A DNA stretch of 64,000 nucleotides, from positions 186,001 to 250,000 of the forward strand of contig CAVSKX010000005.1 in assembly GCA_963728765.1 (NCBI GenBank). The letters are read 5' to 3'. Below the pieces are notes generated by a model. That model had not been told where the DNA came from. It made no database searches and saw only the letters and a list, made by a program, of their open reading frames with translations. The stretch comes from AC-32 sp963728765 (lineage in GTDB: Bacteria; Actinomycetota; Thermoleophilia; Gaiellales; Gaiellaceae). The translations under genes were made by a program, and so were the position numbers. Below are positions 1-8,113 of the stretch, in pieces. How positions within the stretch are numbered: the stretch's first letter is position 1; the number at the start of each line of letters is the position of its first letter.

Positions 1-773
1 ACGGGGCCGTGCTGCAGCGCGGTCGCCGTCAGGGGCTCCGCGGCGACGCGGCAGGTCTCGAGCAGCTTCAGCGCGATCTCGCGCGCGGTCGCGAACTCGA
101 TTCCGCGTCCGACCACGAACATCCGGCCAACCGACGCGAACGACAAGGCGACCGTCCGGACGCGCGGCTCGAGGGTCGGCATCAGCTCTTCGAGCAGGTC
201 GGCAGTCGCGCGAATGCCGTCGGCGAACTGCCGCCCCTCGCCGGCCGCGTAGGCGGCGAAGAGGCCCAGCGCCGCAATCTGGTTGAGGTAGGTCTTCGAG
301 GCCGCGACCGCCCGCTCCGGCCCGGCGGCGAGCGGCAGGACCTCCTCGGCTTCCCCTGCGAGGTCGGAGCTGACGTCGTTCGTCAGCGCGACGGTGTACC
401 CGCCCGCCTTCCGAGCGCGCCCGAGGTAGTCGATCACGTCGGGCGTGCGGCCGGATTGCGAGAGCGCGATCACCGTCGAGCCGCTCATATCGAGCCCGGC
501 GTCGTAGTACGCCGTCAGCGCGATCGAGTCGCGGAGGGCGGTCCAGCGAGGCAGCAGGCCGAAGGCGTAGACGCCGTACGAGGTCGCGTTGTCGGACGAG
601 CCGTGGCCGACCATGCGCACGGTCGTGGCACTGCGCTCTCTGGCCGTCGTCGCGACCCTTGCGTAGTCGCGCTCGTGCTCGAGCAGCGCCCGCAGCGCCT
701 GCGGCTGCTGCCGGATCTCCGTCAGGAACTCTGCGCCGCCGCCGTCCGGAGGAACCGGCTCAGGCAACGACAC
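1..773 (-). CDS. SIS-domain aminosugar isomerase/deaminase (GlmS C-terminal-like), 3' end outside the window
   Basis: This is a phosphosugar-binding SIS protein related to the isomerase half of GlmS and to AgaS/FrlB-type deaminases. Translation of the minus strand shows MVGHGSSDNATSYG near residue 45, then the second phosphate-binding loop ALSQSGRTPDV, then AASKTYLNQIA, the typical order for tandem SIS domains. No glutamine amidotransferase domain precedes them, so it probably interconverts or deaminates an aminosugar phosphate such as GlcN-6-P in the cytoplasm. The GTG at 773 overlaps the end of nagA by 14 nt; a TTG at 767 is also possible. It is the third gene of the murQ-nagA unit, which fits GlcN-6-P as substrate. 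The C-terminus runs off the window, so the exact subfamily cannot be judged. Confidence 0.85.
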   Translation of the reverse strand, partial: MSLPEPVPPDGGGAEFLTEIRQQPQALRALLEHERDYARVATTARERSATTVRMVGHGSSDNATSYGVYAFGLLPRWTALRDSIALTAYYDAGLDMSGSTVIALSQSGRTPDVIDYLGRARKAGGYTVALTNDVSSDLAGEAEEVLPLAAGPERAVAASKTYLNQIAALGLFAAYAAGEGRQFADGIRATADLLEELMPTLEPRVRTVALSFASVGRMFVVGRGIEFATAREIALKLLETCRVAAEPLTATALQHGP

Positions 774-1851
774 GCGCCTCGCCTCCGAGCCACACGCGCT
801 CGATCTCGAGGTTGTCGTCGAGCACGACCAGGTCTGCGGGCAGGCCCACCGCGAGCCGGCCGAGATCGGGTTGGGCGAGGATCGTCGCCGGGACCTGCGT
901 CGCGGCGGCAACGGCCTCCGCCAGCGGGATGCCGAGCCCGTGCAGGTTGCGGACGGCGTCGATCATCGTGAGCGCGCTGCCGGCGAGCACGTCGTCGAGC
1001 CCGCGGGCGACGCCGTTCCGGACCTCGATCGCCGAGCCGCCCAGCACGTACGAGCCGTCGCCCATGCCGGCAGCCGCGACCGCGTCGGTCACGAGGGAGA
1101 CGCGCCCGGCCGCCGACTTCCAGACCATCCTCGCGGTCTCCTCGGCCAGGTGGACGCCGTCGAGGATGATCTGCACGACGACGTCGTCGCGGGCGAGCGC
1201 CGCGCCGGCGAGGCCGGGGTCGCGGTGGCGAAACGGCCGCATCGCGTTGAAGAGGTGCGTCACGGCGCGGACGCCGCGGTCGAACGCATGCGCAGCCTCC
1301 TCGGCCGTCGCGTCCGTGTGCCCGCAGGACACGGCAACCCCTTCGAGGAGGAGGCGGCCGATCAGCTCGTCGGCTCCGGGGAGTTCGGGGGCGAGCGTCA
1401 TCAGTCGGACCGGCCCCGCGCCGAGCAGTCGCTCGAGCAGCGCCGGATCGGGGTCGCGGCGCGCCGACAGCGGATGGATCCCGATCCGCTTCTCCGACAG
1501 GAACGGGCCCTCGAGGTGGACGCCGAGGATCCGGGCGCCTCCTGCTTCCGCGGGCACGTTCCCGAGCGCTGCGAGCAGGTCCTCCTCGGGCGCCGAGATG
1601 AAGGTGGGGAGGTACGCGGTGACACCGGTCTCCAGCAGCGCGTCGCCCGCGCGCCGGTAGCCGTCCGCGTCCGCGCCCATCAGGTCGACTCCGGCGAAGC
1701 CGTTCACCTGGAGGTCGACGAAGCCGGGCGCGGCGATCCCGCTGCCGTTCGGCCCCTCGAGCCCGTACGCGCCGACGAGGCCGTCGACGACCTCGACGTC
1801 GCCACGCACGAGCGTGCCGTCGACGACCGCGGCTTCGACGCCGAGCCTCAT
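760..1851 (-). CDS. nagA: N-acetylglucosamine-6-phosphate deacetylase
   Basis: NagA hydrolyses GlcNAc-6-P to GlcN-6-P and acetate, a cytosolic step of aminosugar catabolism and wall recycling. The 363-residue length is normal for the amidohydrolase family. Visible motifs are GFVDLQVNG near residue 50, HLEGPF near 130, SCGHTDAT near 193, the HLFNAM motif that recognises substrate, and the catalytic LVTDAV. It starts with ATG at 1851 and overlaps the murQ stop by 4 nt (ATGA), so the two are translationally coupled. The next gene, a SIS-domain enzyme, is positioned to use the GlcN-6-P produced. The unit is probably controlled by the GntR regulator encoded on the opposite strand. Confidence 0.95.
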   Translation of the reverse strand: MRLGVEAAVVDGTLVRGDVEVVDGLVGAYGLEGPNGSGIAAPGFVDLQVNGFAGVDLMGADADGYRRAGDALLETGVTAYLPTFISAPEEDLLAALGNVPAEAGGARILGVHLEGPFLSEKRIGIHPLSARRDPDPALLERLLGAGPVRLMTLAPELPGADELIGRLLLEGVAVSCGHTDATAEEAAHAFDRGVRAVTHLFNAMRPFRHRDPGLAGAALARDDVVVQIILDGVHLAEETARMVWKSAAGRVSLVTDAVAAAGMGDGSYVLGGSAIEVRNGVARGLDDVLAGSALTMIDAVRNLHGLGIPLAEAVAAATQVPATILAQPDLGRLAVGLPADLVVLDDNLEIERVWLGGEARVVA

Positions 1852-2756
1852 GCCTCGAGCGCCGATCCGATATCGCCGCCCGCGCGCTCCAGCCTGGCGC
1901 GCGCCTCGCCGGTGTCAATCTCCTTGAGCAGTGCGACGACGGCGACCTTCGCGCTGCCGTCCGCGGCCGCGAGCGCGGTCTCCGCCTCGTCCTCGGACAC
2001 GCCCGTCGCGACGCGAACGATTCGGCGCGCCCGGGCCGCGAGCTTCGCGTTGGACGCGCGCACGTCGACCATCAGGTCGCCGTACGTCTTGCCGAGCCTG
2101 ATCATCGCGACCGTGGAGATCGTGTTCAGCACGAGCTTCTGGGCGGAGCCGGCCTTGAGGCGGGTCGAGCCGGCGACGACCTCGGGGCCGACGACGACGG
2201 CGAGCTCGTGGTCGACGACGGGGGAAAGCTCGGAGCCGTGCGCGGAGACGACGGCGACGGTCACCGCTCCCGCGACCCGCGCCCGCTCGAGCGCCGCGAG
2301 GACGTACGGCGTGCGGCCGCTCGCGCTCACGCCGACGACGGCGTCGCGGTCCGACACACCAAGCTCCTCGACCGCGCCCGCGCCGGCGGCCACGTCGTCC
2401 TCGGCGGCCTCTCTCGCCGCTCCCGTCAACCCCGCCCCGGCCACGAGCGCGACCACCTGCCCCGGTTCCGTCGAGAAGGTCGCCTCGCACTCGTCGGCGT
2501 CGATCGCAGCGATTGCGCCGGAGGACCCCGCGCCGACGTAGACCAGCCGGCCGCCGGCGCGAAGGCGCTCGACGATCGCGTCGATCGCCGCGGAGAGCTT
2601 TCCCGCAACGGAGCCGACGGCGGCAGGCACCGTCGCGTCCTCGCGGTTAATCAGCTCGACGAGCTCGCGCGTCGAGCGCACCGAGTAGTCGACGTCCTCC
2701 CGGCGAGACTCGGTGACGAGGCCTTCCAGGCCGGTAGCTCCCTCGCGCGGCGCCAT
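1848..2756 (-). CDS. murQ: N-acetylmuramic acid 6-phosphate etherase
   Basis: MurQ cleaves the lactyl ether of MurNAc-6-P to give GlcNAc-6-P and D-lactate, linking peptidoglycan recycling to NagA. The 302-residue protein has the family's SIS fold: YVGAGSSGAIAAIDA near residue 67, VGVSASGRTPYVLAAL near 135, and the signature region with GSTRLKAGSAQK and LGKTYGDLMVDV. The ATG at 2756 follows a TAGACT box by 7 nt, so the mRNA is probably leaderless. It is the first gene of murQ-nagA-SIS. No kinase producing MurNAc-6-P is visible; it must lie elsewhere or past the window start. Together with NagZ on the other strand this implies use of GlcNAc-MurNAc fragments. Confidence 0.95.
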   Translation of the reverse strand: MAPREGATGLEGLVTESRREDVDYSVRSTRELVELINREDATVPAAVGSVAGKLSAAIDAIVERLRAGGRLVYVGAGSSGAIAAIDADECEATFSTEPGQVVALVAGAGLTGAAREAAEDDVAAGAGAVEELGVSDRDAVVGVSASGRTPYVLAALERARVAGAVTVAVVSAHGSELSPVVDHELAVVVGPEVVAGSTRLKAGSAQKLVLNTISTVAMIRLGKTYGDLMVDVRASNAKLAARARRIVRVATGVSEDEAETALAAADGSAKVAVVALLKEIDTGEARARLERAGGDIGSALEA

Positions 2757-2763
2757 TGGCCGC

Positions 2764-2793
2764 AGTCTAAGCGCGAACGTGTCAGGTGGTCAA
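2764..2793 (-). promoter_or_regulatory. Promoter of the murQ-nagA-SIS operon
   Basis: On the minus strand TTGACC (2793-2788) and TAGACT (2769-2764) are 18 nt apart, and the box ends 7 nt before the murQ ATG. Transcription would start at or next to the start codon. The -35 element lies inside the inverted repeat TGGTCAATACCA at 2787-2798, so a bound repressor would block it. Confidence 0.6.
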
Positions 2794-2798
2794 TACCA
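2787..2798. promoter_or_regulatory. DasR-like (dre) operator, TGGTCAATACCA
   Basis: The 12-mer matches the palindromic DasR/NagR-type consensus TGGTCTAGACCA at 10 of 12 positions. It lies between the divergent murQ and ABC-transporter genes over the murQ -35. A half-site TGGTCT also occurs at 2819-2824, touching the -35 of the forward promoter. The probable ligand-responsive binder is the GntR protein encoded at 4049-4822 (inference). Confidence 0.6.
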
Positions 2799-2823
2799 GT
2801 TGCCAGATTGTTCGACTGTGGTC

Positions 2824-2852
2824 TTGCTTTTCGGGCGAACCGGTCCTATTCT
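2824..2852 (+). promoter_or_regulatory. Promoter of the sugar ABC transporter operon
   Basis: TTGCTT (2824-2829) and TATTCT (2847-2852) are separated by 17 nt, and the ATG of the ATPase gene begins 12 nt after the -10. The 5' untranslated leader would be only about 5 nt, with no ribosome binding site, so translation is probably leaderless or nearly so. Confidence 0.65.
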
Positions 2853-2864
2853 GTCCCAGCGCCC

Positions 2865-4052
2865 ATGTCCGAGATCACGCTCGACCACCTGACGAAGGTC
2901 TACGCCGGCGGCGTCATCGCCGTCGACGACGTCAGCCTGACGATCGGCGAGGGGGAGTTCATGGTGCTCGTCGGCCCCTCCGGCTGCGGCAAGTCGACGC
3001 TGCTGCGCATGATCGCGGGGCTCGAGGAGGTGACGCGTGGCTCGATCTCGATCGGCGGTACCGACGTCACCGAGCTCGCCCCGCGCCGCCGCGACATCGC
3101 GATGGTCTTCCAGAGCTACGCGCTCTACCCGCACATGAGCGTGCGCAAGAACATCGGCTACGGGCTGAAGGTGCGGAAGGTTCCGAAGGACGAGGCAAGT
3201 CGCCGCGTCGAGGAGGTCGCGAAGCTCCTCGGCCTCGAGACGATGCTCGACCGCAAGCCGGCGCAGCTCTCCGGCGGGCAGCGCCAGCGCGTCGCGATGG
3301 GGCGCGCGATCGTCCGCGAGCCGAAGGCATTCCTGATGGACGAGCCGCTCTCGAACCTCGATGCGAAGCTGCGCGTCGAGATGCGCGCCTCGCTCGCGCA
3401 GCTCCATTCGCGGCTCGGCGTCACCACCGTCTACGTGACCCACGATCAGACGGAGGCGATGACGCTCGGCCACCGAGTCGCGGTGCTCGACGCGGGGCGC
3501 ATCCTCCAGGTCGACTCGCCGCAACGCCTCTACGACCACCCCGCGAATGTCTTCGTCGCGGCGTTCATCGGCACGCCCGCGATGAACCTCGTGGAGGGCA
3601 CCGTCGGCGACGACGTGGCCTTCGGGGGCTTCCGCGTGCCCCTCGACCGTACGCGGCGGCCGAAGCTCGCGCAGGGCCGGGCAGTGGTCGGGATCCGCCC
3701 CGAGGCGTTCGAGGCCGTTGGCTTCGCGCCTGCGGGCTCGGTCACGATCACCGTCGTGCCGGTCGTGGTCGAGGAGCTGGGCTCCGACGCGCACGTGTTC
3801 TTCCACGTTGACGCCGAGGCCGTTGCGACAGAGGTCAGCGGCCGCGAGGAGGCTTCCCTGCTGCCTCAGTCGAAGGCGCTGCTCAGCGCGCGCATCGACC
3901 CTCGCGCTCAGGCCAGGGTCGGCGAGCCGCTCGAGCTCGCGCTCGATCCCGCGCGGCTTCATTTCTTCGACCCCGATACCGGCCTGACCCTGCTTCCCGA
4001 CGCCGAGGGCGAGCAGGCGTTGCCGCCCGAGCTGGCACCGGCGGCCTCATGA
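2865..4052 (+). CDS. Sugar ABC transporter ATP-binding protein (MalK/MsmK/UgpC family)
   Basis: This 395-residue ATPase energises uptake of a sugar through the two permeases encoded downstream. Walker A GPSGCGKST lies at residues 38-46, the Q-loop VFQSYALYPHMSV near 83, the signature LSGGQRQR near 135, Walker B AFLMDEPLSNLD follows, and the H-loop is YVTHDQTEA. The C-terminal 130 residues form the OB/TOBE regulatory domain typical of MalK-type subunits, which can serve several transporters. The ATG at 2865 is chosen over upstream in-frame codons because the family starts with this MSEITLDHL-type N-terminus and a promoter lies directly in front. Its stop overlaps the GntR gene by 4 nt, so transporter and regulator are co-expressed. 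Confidence 0.95.
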   Translation: MSEITLDHLTKVYAGGVIAVDDVSLTIGEGEFMVLVGPSGCGKSTLLRMIAGLEEVTRGSISIGGTDVTELAPRRRDIAMVFQSYALYPHMSVRKNIGYGLKVRKVPKDEASRRVEEVAKLLGLETMLDRKPAQLSGGQRQRVAMGRAIVREPKAFLMDEPLSNLDAKLRVEMRASLAQLHSRLGVTTVYVTHDQTEAMTLGHRVAVLDAGRILQVDSPQRLYDHPANVFVAAFIGTPAMNLVEGTVGDDVAFGGFRVPLDRTRRPKLAQGRAVVGIRPEAFEAVGFAPAGSVTITVVPVVVEELGSDAHVFFHVDAEAVATEVSGREEASLLPQSKALLSARIDPRAQARVGEPLELALDPARLHFFDPDTGLTLLPDAEGEQALPPELAPAAS

Positions 4053-4822
4053 CGAAGCAGGCCGAGACCCGCGACCGCATCTTCGACCTCATCGAGCGGC
4101 TCGGCGTGGGCGAGGCGATCCCCTCGGAGCGCCGGCTGAGCGCCGACCTCGGCGTCTCGCGATTGACCGTGCGGGCCGCTCTCGACGAGCTCGCGCGGGA
4201 GGGGTACCTCGTCCGCCGCCGCGGCTCGGGCACCTTCGTGAGCGAGCCCAAGATCGCGCAGGAGCTGACGATGACCTCCTTCACGGAGGACATGCGCAGG
4301 CGCGGGATGAGGCCGGGAAGCAGGACGCTCGGCCTGGAGGTCGTCCCTGCAGGAGCGCGGCTCGGCCGGTTCCTGCACGTCTCGCCGTCGGAGCAGATCG
4401 TCGTCGCCAAGCGCCTGCGCCTGGCGGACGACGAGTCGATGGCGATCGAGACGCTGCACGTGCGCTCGGCGCTCGTGCCCGGGCTCACCGCGGAGGAGCT
4501 GGAGGGGCAGTCGTTCTACGACCTGCTGCGCTCGCGCTACGGGATCGTGATCGCCGGCGGGATGCAGACGATCGAGCCGACGGTGACGAACGAGGAGGAA
4601 TCGGACGCGCTCGGAGTTCCGCTGCATTCGCCGGCGTTCCTGTTCGAGCGCGTCACGCGCTCCGAGAAAGGCGACATCATCGAGTTCGTGCACTCGATCT
4701 ACCGCGGTGACCGCTACCGTCTCGTCACGGACCTGAGCGCGCAGCCGTCCCCGCACCGGCCGGCGCTCGCGGTCGCTGGTCAAGACCAACGGGACGGAAA
4801 CTCGGGTCGTAACGGCGCATAG
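4049..4822 (+). CDS. GntR-family regulator, HutC/DasR-like with UTRA domain
   Basis: This 257-residue regulator probably controls the aminosugar regulon around it. Residues about 10-75 form the winged helix, with IPSERRLSADLGVSRLTVRA as the typical GntR DNA-binding segment and VRRRGSGTFVSEP as the wing. The rest is a UTRA ligand-binding domain, as in DasR, NagR/YvoA and HutC. DasR/NagR proteins bind TGGTCTAGACCA-like sites and are released by aminosugar phosphates; sites of this kind occur at 2787-2798, 4777-4788 and 4844-4906. The 4777-4788 site lies inside the end of this gene. The DasR orthology is an inference; another sugar phosphate is possible. Residues after about 232 are low-complexity and probably disordered. 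Confidence 0.9.
   Translation: MTKQAETRDRIFDLIERLGVGEAIPSERRLSADLGVSRLTVRAALDELAREGYLVRRRGSGTFVSEPKIAQELTMTSFTEDMRRRGMRPGSRTLGLEVVPAGARLGRFLHVSPSEQIVVAKRLRLADDESMAIETLHVRSALVPGLTAEELEGQSFYDLLRSRYGIVIAGGMQTIEPTVTNEEESDALGVPLHSPAFLFERVTRSEKGDIIEFVHSIYRGDRYRLVTDLSAQPSPHRPALAVAGQDQRDGNSGRNGA
4777..4788. promoter_or_regulatory. DasR-like operator TGGTCAAGACCA inside the regulator gene
   Basis: This 12-mer differs from the DasR consensus TGGTCTAGACCA at one position. It sits within the last 50 nt of the GntR coding sequence and about 200 nt upstream of the substrate-binding-protein start, where it could act as an upstream or auxiliary operator for that gene. Confidence 0.6.
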
Positions 4823-4843
4823 GCACCCCGATTGGCCCATGAG

Positions 4844-4906
4844 TGGTCTTGACATCCAGACCAATAGTGTGAGAGATTCCACCGCGTGGCCAAGTGGTAT
4901 GCACCA
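4844..4906 (+). promoter_or_regulatory. Promoter and operator cluster before the substrate-binding protein
   Basis: TGGTCT (4844-4849) and AGACCA (4858-4863) are perfect inverted half-sites around a TTGACA -35 at 4849-4854; a weak -10 GAGATT lies 18 nt further on. A further TGGTATGCACCA at 4895-4906 matches the 12-mer consensus at 9 positions. The gene-free stretch 4823-4990 therefore holds a separate regulated promoter, giving extra expression of the binding protein relative to the ATPase. Confidence 0.5.
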
Positions 4907-4990
4907 ATTCAGCGCGGCCGCCGCGCGCCGTCGCTCGGGGCCACAGGAGACGGTGGGCGCGGGTCGTCCGCCACGAGGCAAGGGGATCAC

Positions 4991-6280
4991 ATGAAATTGC
5001 GCATCATCGCCGCCGTCGTGCTTGCGGCCGCACTCGCCACCGCGGCCTCGACCGCGACGGGCGGCACGAAGCGGGCAGCCGCCGACAAGGTGACCGTCTG
5101 GGTCATGACGGACGCCCAGAACGGCTGGCCCGGGGCGATCTCCGCGGCCAACGCGGCGTTCGCCAAGCAGCACCCGGGTGTCCAGGTCGACATCCAGTAC
5201 CAGAGCTGGAACTCCCTGCTCGCGAAGTTCGACGCCGCGCTCGCGGCGAACGACGCGCCGGACGTGATCGAGCTCGGCAACACGCAGACCACGAAGTACA
5301 TGGCCGCGGGTGCCTTCTCCACGATCAAGGCGAAGAACTACCCGAACTCGTCCACGTGGCTGGGCGGGCTGAAGGCTTCGTGCACGTACGGCGGCAAGCT
5401 GTACTGCGTCCCGTATTACGCGGGCGCGCGGGCCGTCATCTACCGCAAGGACCTGTACCGCTCCGTGGGCGTGAACAAGGCGCCGACGACGTGGGGGCAG
5501 TTCCTCTCGGTCAACTCGAAGCTGAAGGCGAAGTACGGCAAGAACCGGAACTTCTCGGCCTTCTACCAGCCCGGCCAGAACTGGTACGCCGCGATGTCGT
5601 TCGTCGCGGACTACGGCGGCCAGATCGCCGTCCAGAAGGGCGGCAAGTGGAAGGGCACGCTTGACACGCCGCAGGCGACCAGGGCCCTCACCGCCTACAA
5701 GGCGATGGTGCGGAAGTACTCGCGGGCGAGCAAGACCCAGGACGAGGCGCATCCGTTCCCGAGCATCCCGTTCGCCAAGAGCCGGGCGGGAGCATTCCTC
5801 GGCAACGGTTGGGAGTGGCCGTACGTCTTCGACAAGAACGGCGGCGCCGCGCCGAAGTCGTTCGCGAAGCGGATGGGCGCCTACCCGCTGCCCAGCCACA
5901 TCAAGGGCCGGTACACGCCGACGTTCCTCGGCGGCTCGATCCTCGGCATCCCGATCTCCGCGCAGCACAAGAGCCTCGGCGCCGACTGGATCAAGGGCTT
6001 CACCAGCACCGCGGCCGAGCGGCAGATCGCCAAGGCCGGCAACATCGCGAATACGACGAAGCTCGCCGACGTGAACAAGAGCAACCCGGCACTCGCTCCG
6101 TTCGCGAAGGCTGCGAAGTACAGCTGGTTCATCCCGACCGCGCTGAACTGGGCGAACGTCGAGAACGCGAAGGTGCTCAAGAACATGTGCACGGCGATCC
6201 TGACGAACAAGAAGAGCGTCAAGGCCGCCACCCAGAGCGCCAGCAAGCAGATCACGAAGATCCTCAACGCAAAGCCGTGA
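4991..6280 (+). CDS. ABC transporter sugar-binding protein (family 1 extracellular solute-binding)
   Basis: This 429-residue protein captures the sugar outside the membrane and delivers it to the permeases encoded next. Residues 1-28 are a Sec signal (MKLRIIAAVV, a hydrophobic run, then A-rich cleavage). The mature part begins VTVWVMTDAQNGWPG and continues with the family pattern AFAKQHPGVQVDIQYQSWN and DVIELGNTQTTKY. The ATG at 4991 is preferred because AAGGGG lies 6 nt upstream and the signal peptide starts there. No lipobox cysteine is seen, unusual for a Gram-positive-type organism, so its anchoring is unclear. Gene context (NagZ, MurQ, NagA) suggests GlcNAc-containing disaccharides as ligand; this is inferred. 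Confidence 0.93.
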   Translation: MKLRIIAAVVLAAALATAASTATGGTKRAAADKVTVWVMTDAQNGWPGAISAANAAFAKQHPGVQVDIQYQSWNSLLAKFDAALAANDAPDVIELGNTQTTKYMAAGAFSTIKAKNYPNSSTWLGGLKASCTYGGKLYCVPYYAGARAVIYRKDLYRSVGVNKAPTTWGQFLSVNSKLKAKYGKNRNFSAFYQPGQNWYAAMSFVADYGGQIAVQKGGKWKGTLDTPQATRALTAYKAMVRKYSRASKTQDEAHPFPSIPFAKSRAGAFLGNGWEWPYVFDKNGGAAPKSFAKRMGAYPLPSHIKGRYTPTFLGGSILGIPISAQHKSLGADWIKGFTSTAAERQIAKAGNIANTTKLADVNKSNPALAPFAKAAKYSWFIPTALNWANVENAKVLKNMCTAILTNKKSVKAATQSASKQITKILNAKP

Positions 6281-6311
6281 TCTCTTTCCCGGGAAGCGAG
6301 CTGCTCCGCCC

Positions 6312-7286
6312 GTGAGCTCTCGCTTCCCGGGCTCCGCCGCTGCCGTCGCCGAGCCTGCCCTCCCGGCTCGGCCACGGCGGCGGTTTCGGCTAGGTCGCAT
6401 CGGGGCCGGGGCGACCCCGTACGTGCTCCTTCTGCCGGCGACGCTGGTGATCGGGGCCGTCCTCGCCTACCCGCTCTACTTCATGGTGAGGCTGTCGTTC
6501 GAGCACTACGGCCTCTTCCAGCTGATCCGCCACCGGGGAGTCTGGATCGGCACCCAGAACTACGCCTCGATCCTCCACGACTCGACGTTCTGGCACGTGG
6601 TGCTGCGGACGCTCGCGTTCACGGCCGTCGCCGTCTCGCTGACGATGGTGCTCGGGACGCTGATCGCTCTGCTGATGGCAGCGGTGAGCCGGCCGATGAG
6701 CCTGTTGCTGAACGTTGGTCTGATCTTCGTCTGGGCGACGCCGGTCGTCGTCGCGATCGACATCTGGTACTGGATGGTCGACTTCGAGTTCGGAGTCGTG
6801 AACTGGCTCCTGACCTGGCTGCACCTCGGCGACTTCAACCACCACGACTGGTTCGCGAACGCGTGGACCGGCTGGGGGATCATCACGCTGCTCGTCGTGT
6901 GGGGCGCGATCCCGTTCGTCGCGATCACCGTCTGGGCGGCGCTGACCCAGGTGCCGAAGGAGCTCGTCGAGGCTGCCTCGATCGACGGCTCGAACGCCTG
7001 GCGGGTATTCCGCGACGTGACGGCTCCCCTGCTGAAGCCGATCTTCATCATCCTCACCAGCCTCTCGATCATCTGGGACTTCCAGGTCTTCAACCAGATC
7101 TGGATCCTCCGCGACGAGCAGCCGTCGCCGGAGTACTGGTCGATGGCCGTCTACGCGTACCACACGTCGTTCCAGACGAGCGAGTACGGGCTCGGCTCGG
7201 CGATCGCGATCGTGATGGTCGCGATCATGCTCGTCGTCAGCTTCGTCTACATCCGCCAGATGCTGAAGATCGGTGAGGCGGCGTGA
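6312..7286 (+). CDS. Sugar ABC transporter permease (MalF/UgpA type)
   Basis: One of two membrane subunits forming the transport channel. The 324-residue protein has a basic cytosolic N-terminus (residues 1-35) followed by six predicted membrane segments, beginning with YVLLLPATLVIGAVLAYPL. The EAA loop that docks with the ATPase is seen as ELVEAASIDGSNAWRVFRDV, with the conserved G before the last third of the protein. Start GTG at 6312 lies 31 nt after the binding protein stop; a later start is possible because the N-terminus is variable. The stop overlaps the second permease by 4 nt. Confidence 0.93.
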   Translation: MSSRFPGSAAAVAEPALPARPRRRFRLGRIGAGATPYVLLLPATLVIGAVLAYPLYFMVRLSFEHYGLFQLIRHRGVWIGTQNYASILHDSTFWHVVLRTLAFTAVAVSLTMVLGTLIALLMAAVSRPMSLLLNVGLIFVWATPVVVAIDIWYWMVDFEFGVVNWLLTWLHLGDFNHHDWFANAWTGWGIITLLVVWGAIPFVAITVWAALTQVPKELVEAASIDGSNAWRVFRDVTAPLLKPIFIILTSLSIIWDFQVFNQIWILRDEQPSPEYWSMAVYAYHTSFQTSEYGLGSAIAIVMVAIMLVVSFVYIRQMLKIGEAA

Positions 7287-8113
7287 GGAGGAGCACGGCG
7301 CGCCGGTTGGTGCTGAACGCGACCGCGCTCGTCGTGTTCGCGGTGATGGTCTTCCCGGTCTACTGGATGGTGAGCACGGCCTTCAAGCCGGGCAGCGAGA
7401 TCTTCGCCGACACGCCCGTCTGGTTCCCGTGGCACCCGACGCTGGCGAACTTCGGCGACGCGATCCACCGCCCGCACTTCTGGGCGAGCGTGAAGAACAG
7501 CCTGATCATCGTGAGCGTCGTCGTCGCGCTCTCGCTCGTGCTCGCGTTCCTGGCGGCGCTCGCGCTCGCGAAATTCCGCTTCTATGGCCGCCGGGCGTTC
7601 ATCGTCCTGATCATCGGCGTCCAGATGATCCCGTTGAACGCGCTGATCATCCCGATCTACCTCGTCCTCTCGAAGGCCGATCAGGTCGACAAGCTGAGCG
7701 GCGTGATCGTGACCTACATGACCTTCGTGCTCCCGTTCACCGTCTGGACGCTACGCGGCTTCATGCTCGGTGTGCCCAAGGATCTCGAGGAGGCAGCCCA
7801 GGTCGACGGGTCGACGCGGCTCGGGGCCTTCGTGCGCATCCTGCTGCCGCTGATCGGGCCGGGCCTCGTCGCGACATCGATCTTCGCGTTCATCCAGGCC
7901 TGGAACGAGTACATCATGGCCTACGTTCTGCTCCACGACCCCAGCAAGCAGACGCTCACGGTCTGGCTGGCTGGGTTCACGACCAGCCGCGGGACGGCCT
8001 GGGGGCCGCTCATGGCAGGCGCCACCCTCACGGCCCTGCCGGTCGTGGTCTTCTTCGCCCTGGTGCAGCGCAAGGTCGCGTTCGGGCTCACCGCGGGCGC
8101 GGTTCGCGGATGA
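7283..8113 (+). CDS. Sugar ABC transporter permease (MalG/UgpE type)
   Basis: Second membrane subunit, 276 residues with six predicted membrane segments. The first is AVMVFPVYWMVSTAFKPG; the family signature EEAAQVDGSTRLGAFVRILL is the EAA loop that contacts the ATPase, and NEYIMAYVLL follows as in MalG relatives. It starts at a GTG overlapping the preceding stop (GTGA) and its own stop overlaps the nagZ start (ATGA). Binding protein, two permeases and NagZ are therefore one tightly coupled unit. Confidence 0.93.
   Translation: MRRSTARRLVLNATALVVFAVMVFPVYWMVSTAFKPGSEIFADTPVWFPWHPTLANFGDAIHRPHFWASVKNSLIIVSVVVALSLVLAFLAALALAKFRFYGRRAFIVLIIGVQMIPLNALIIPIYLVLSKADQVDKLSGVIVTYMTFVLPFTVWTLRGFMLGVPKDLEEAAQVDGSTRLGAFVRILLPLIGPGLVATSIFAFIQAWNEYIMAYVLLHDPSKQTLTVWLAGFTTSRGTAWGPLMAGATLTALPVVVFFALVQRKVAFGLTAGAVRG

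Noticed and set aside
9..971. Long plus-strand open frame at the window start
   Set aside because: It is antisense to the SIS and nagA genes, has Arg-rich composition without domains, and is explained by GC-rich third positions.
3959..6400. Very long minus-strand frame (over 800 codons) opposite the ABC locus
   Set aside because: Antisense to the regulator and binding-protein genes, which have clear families; the frame has Arg/Gly/Ala-rich nonsense composition.
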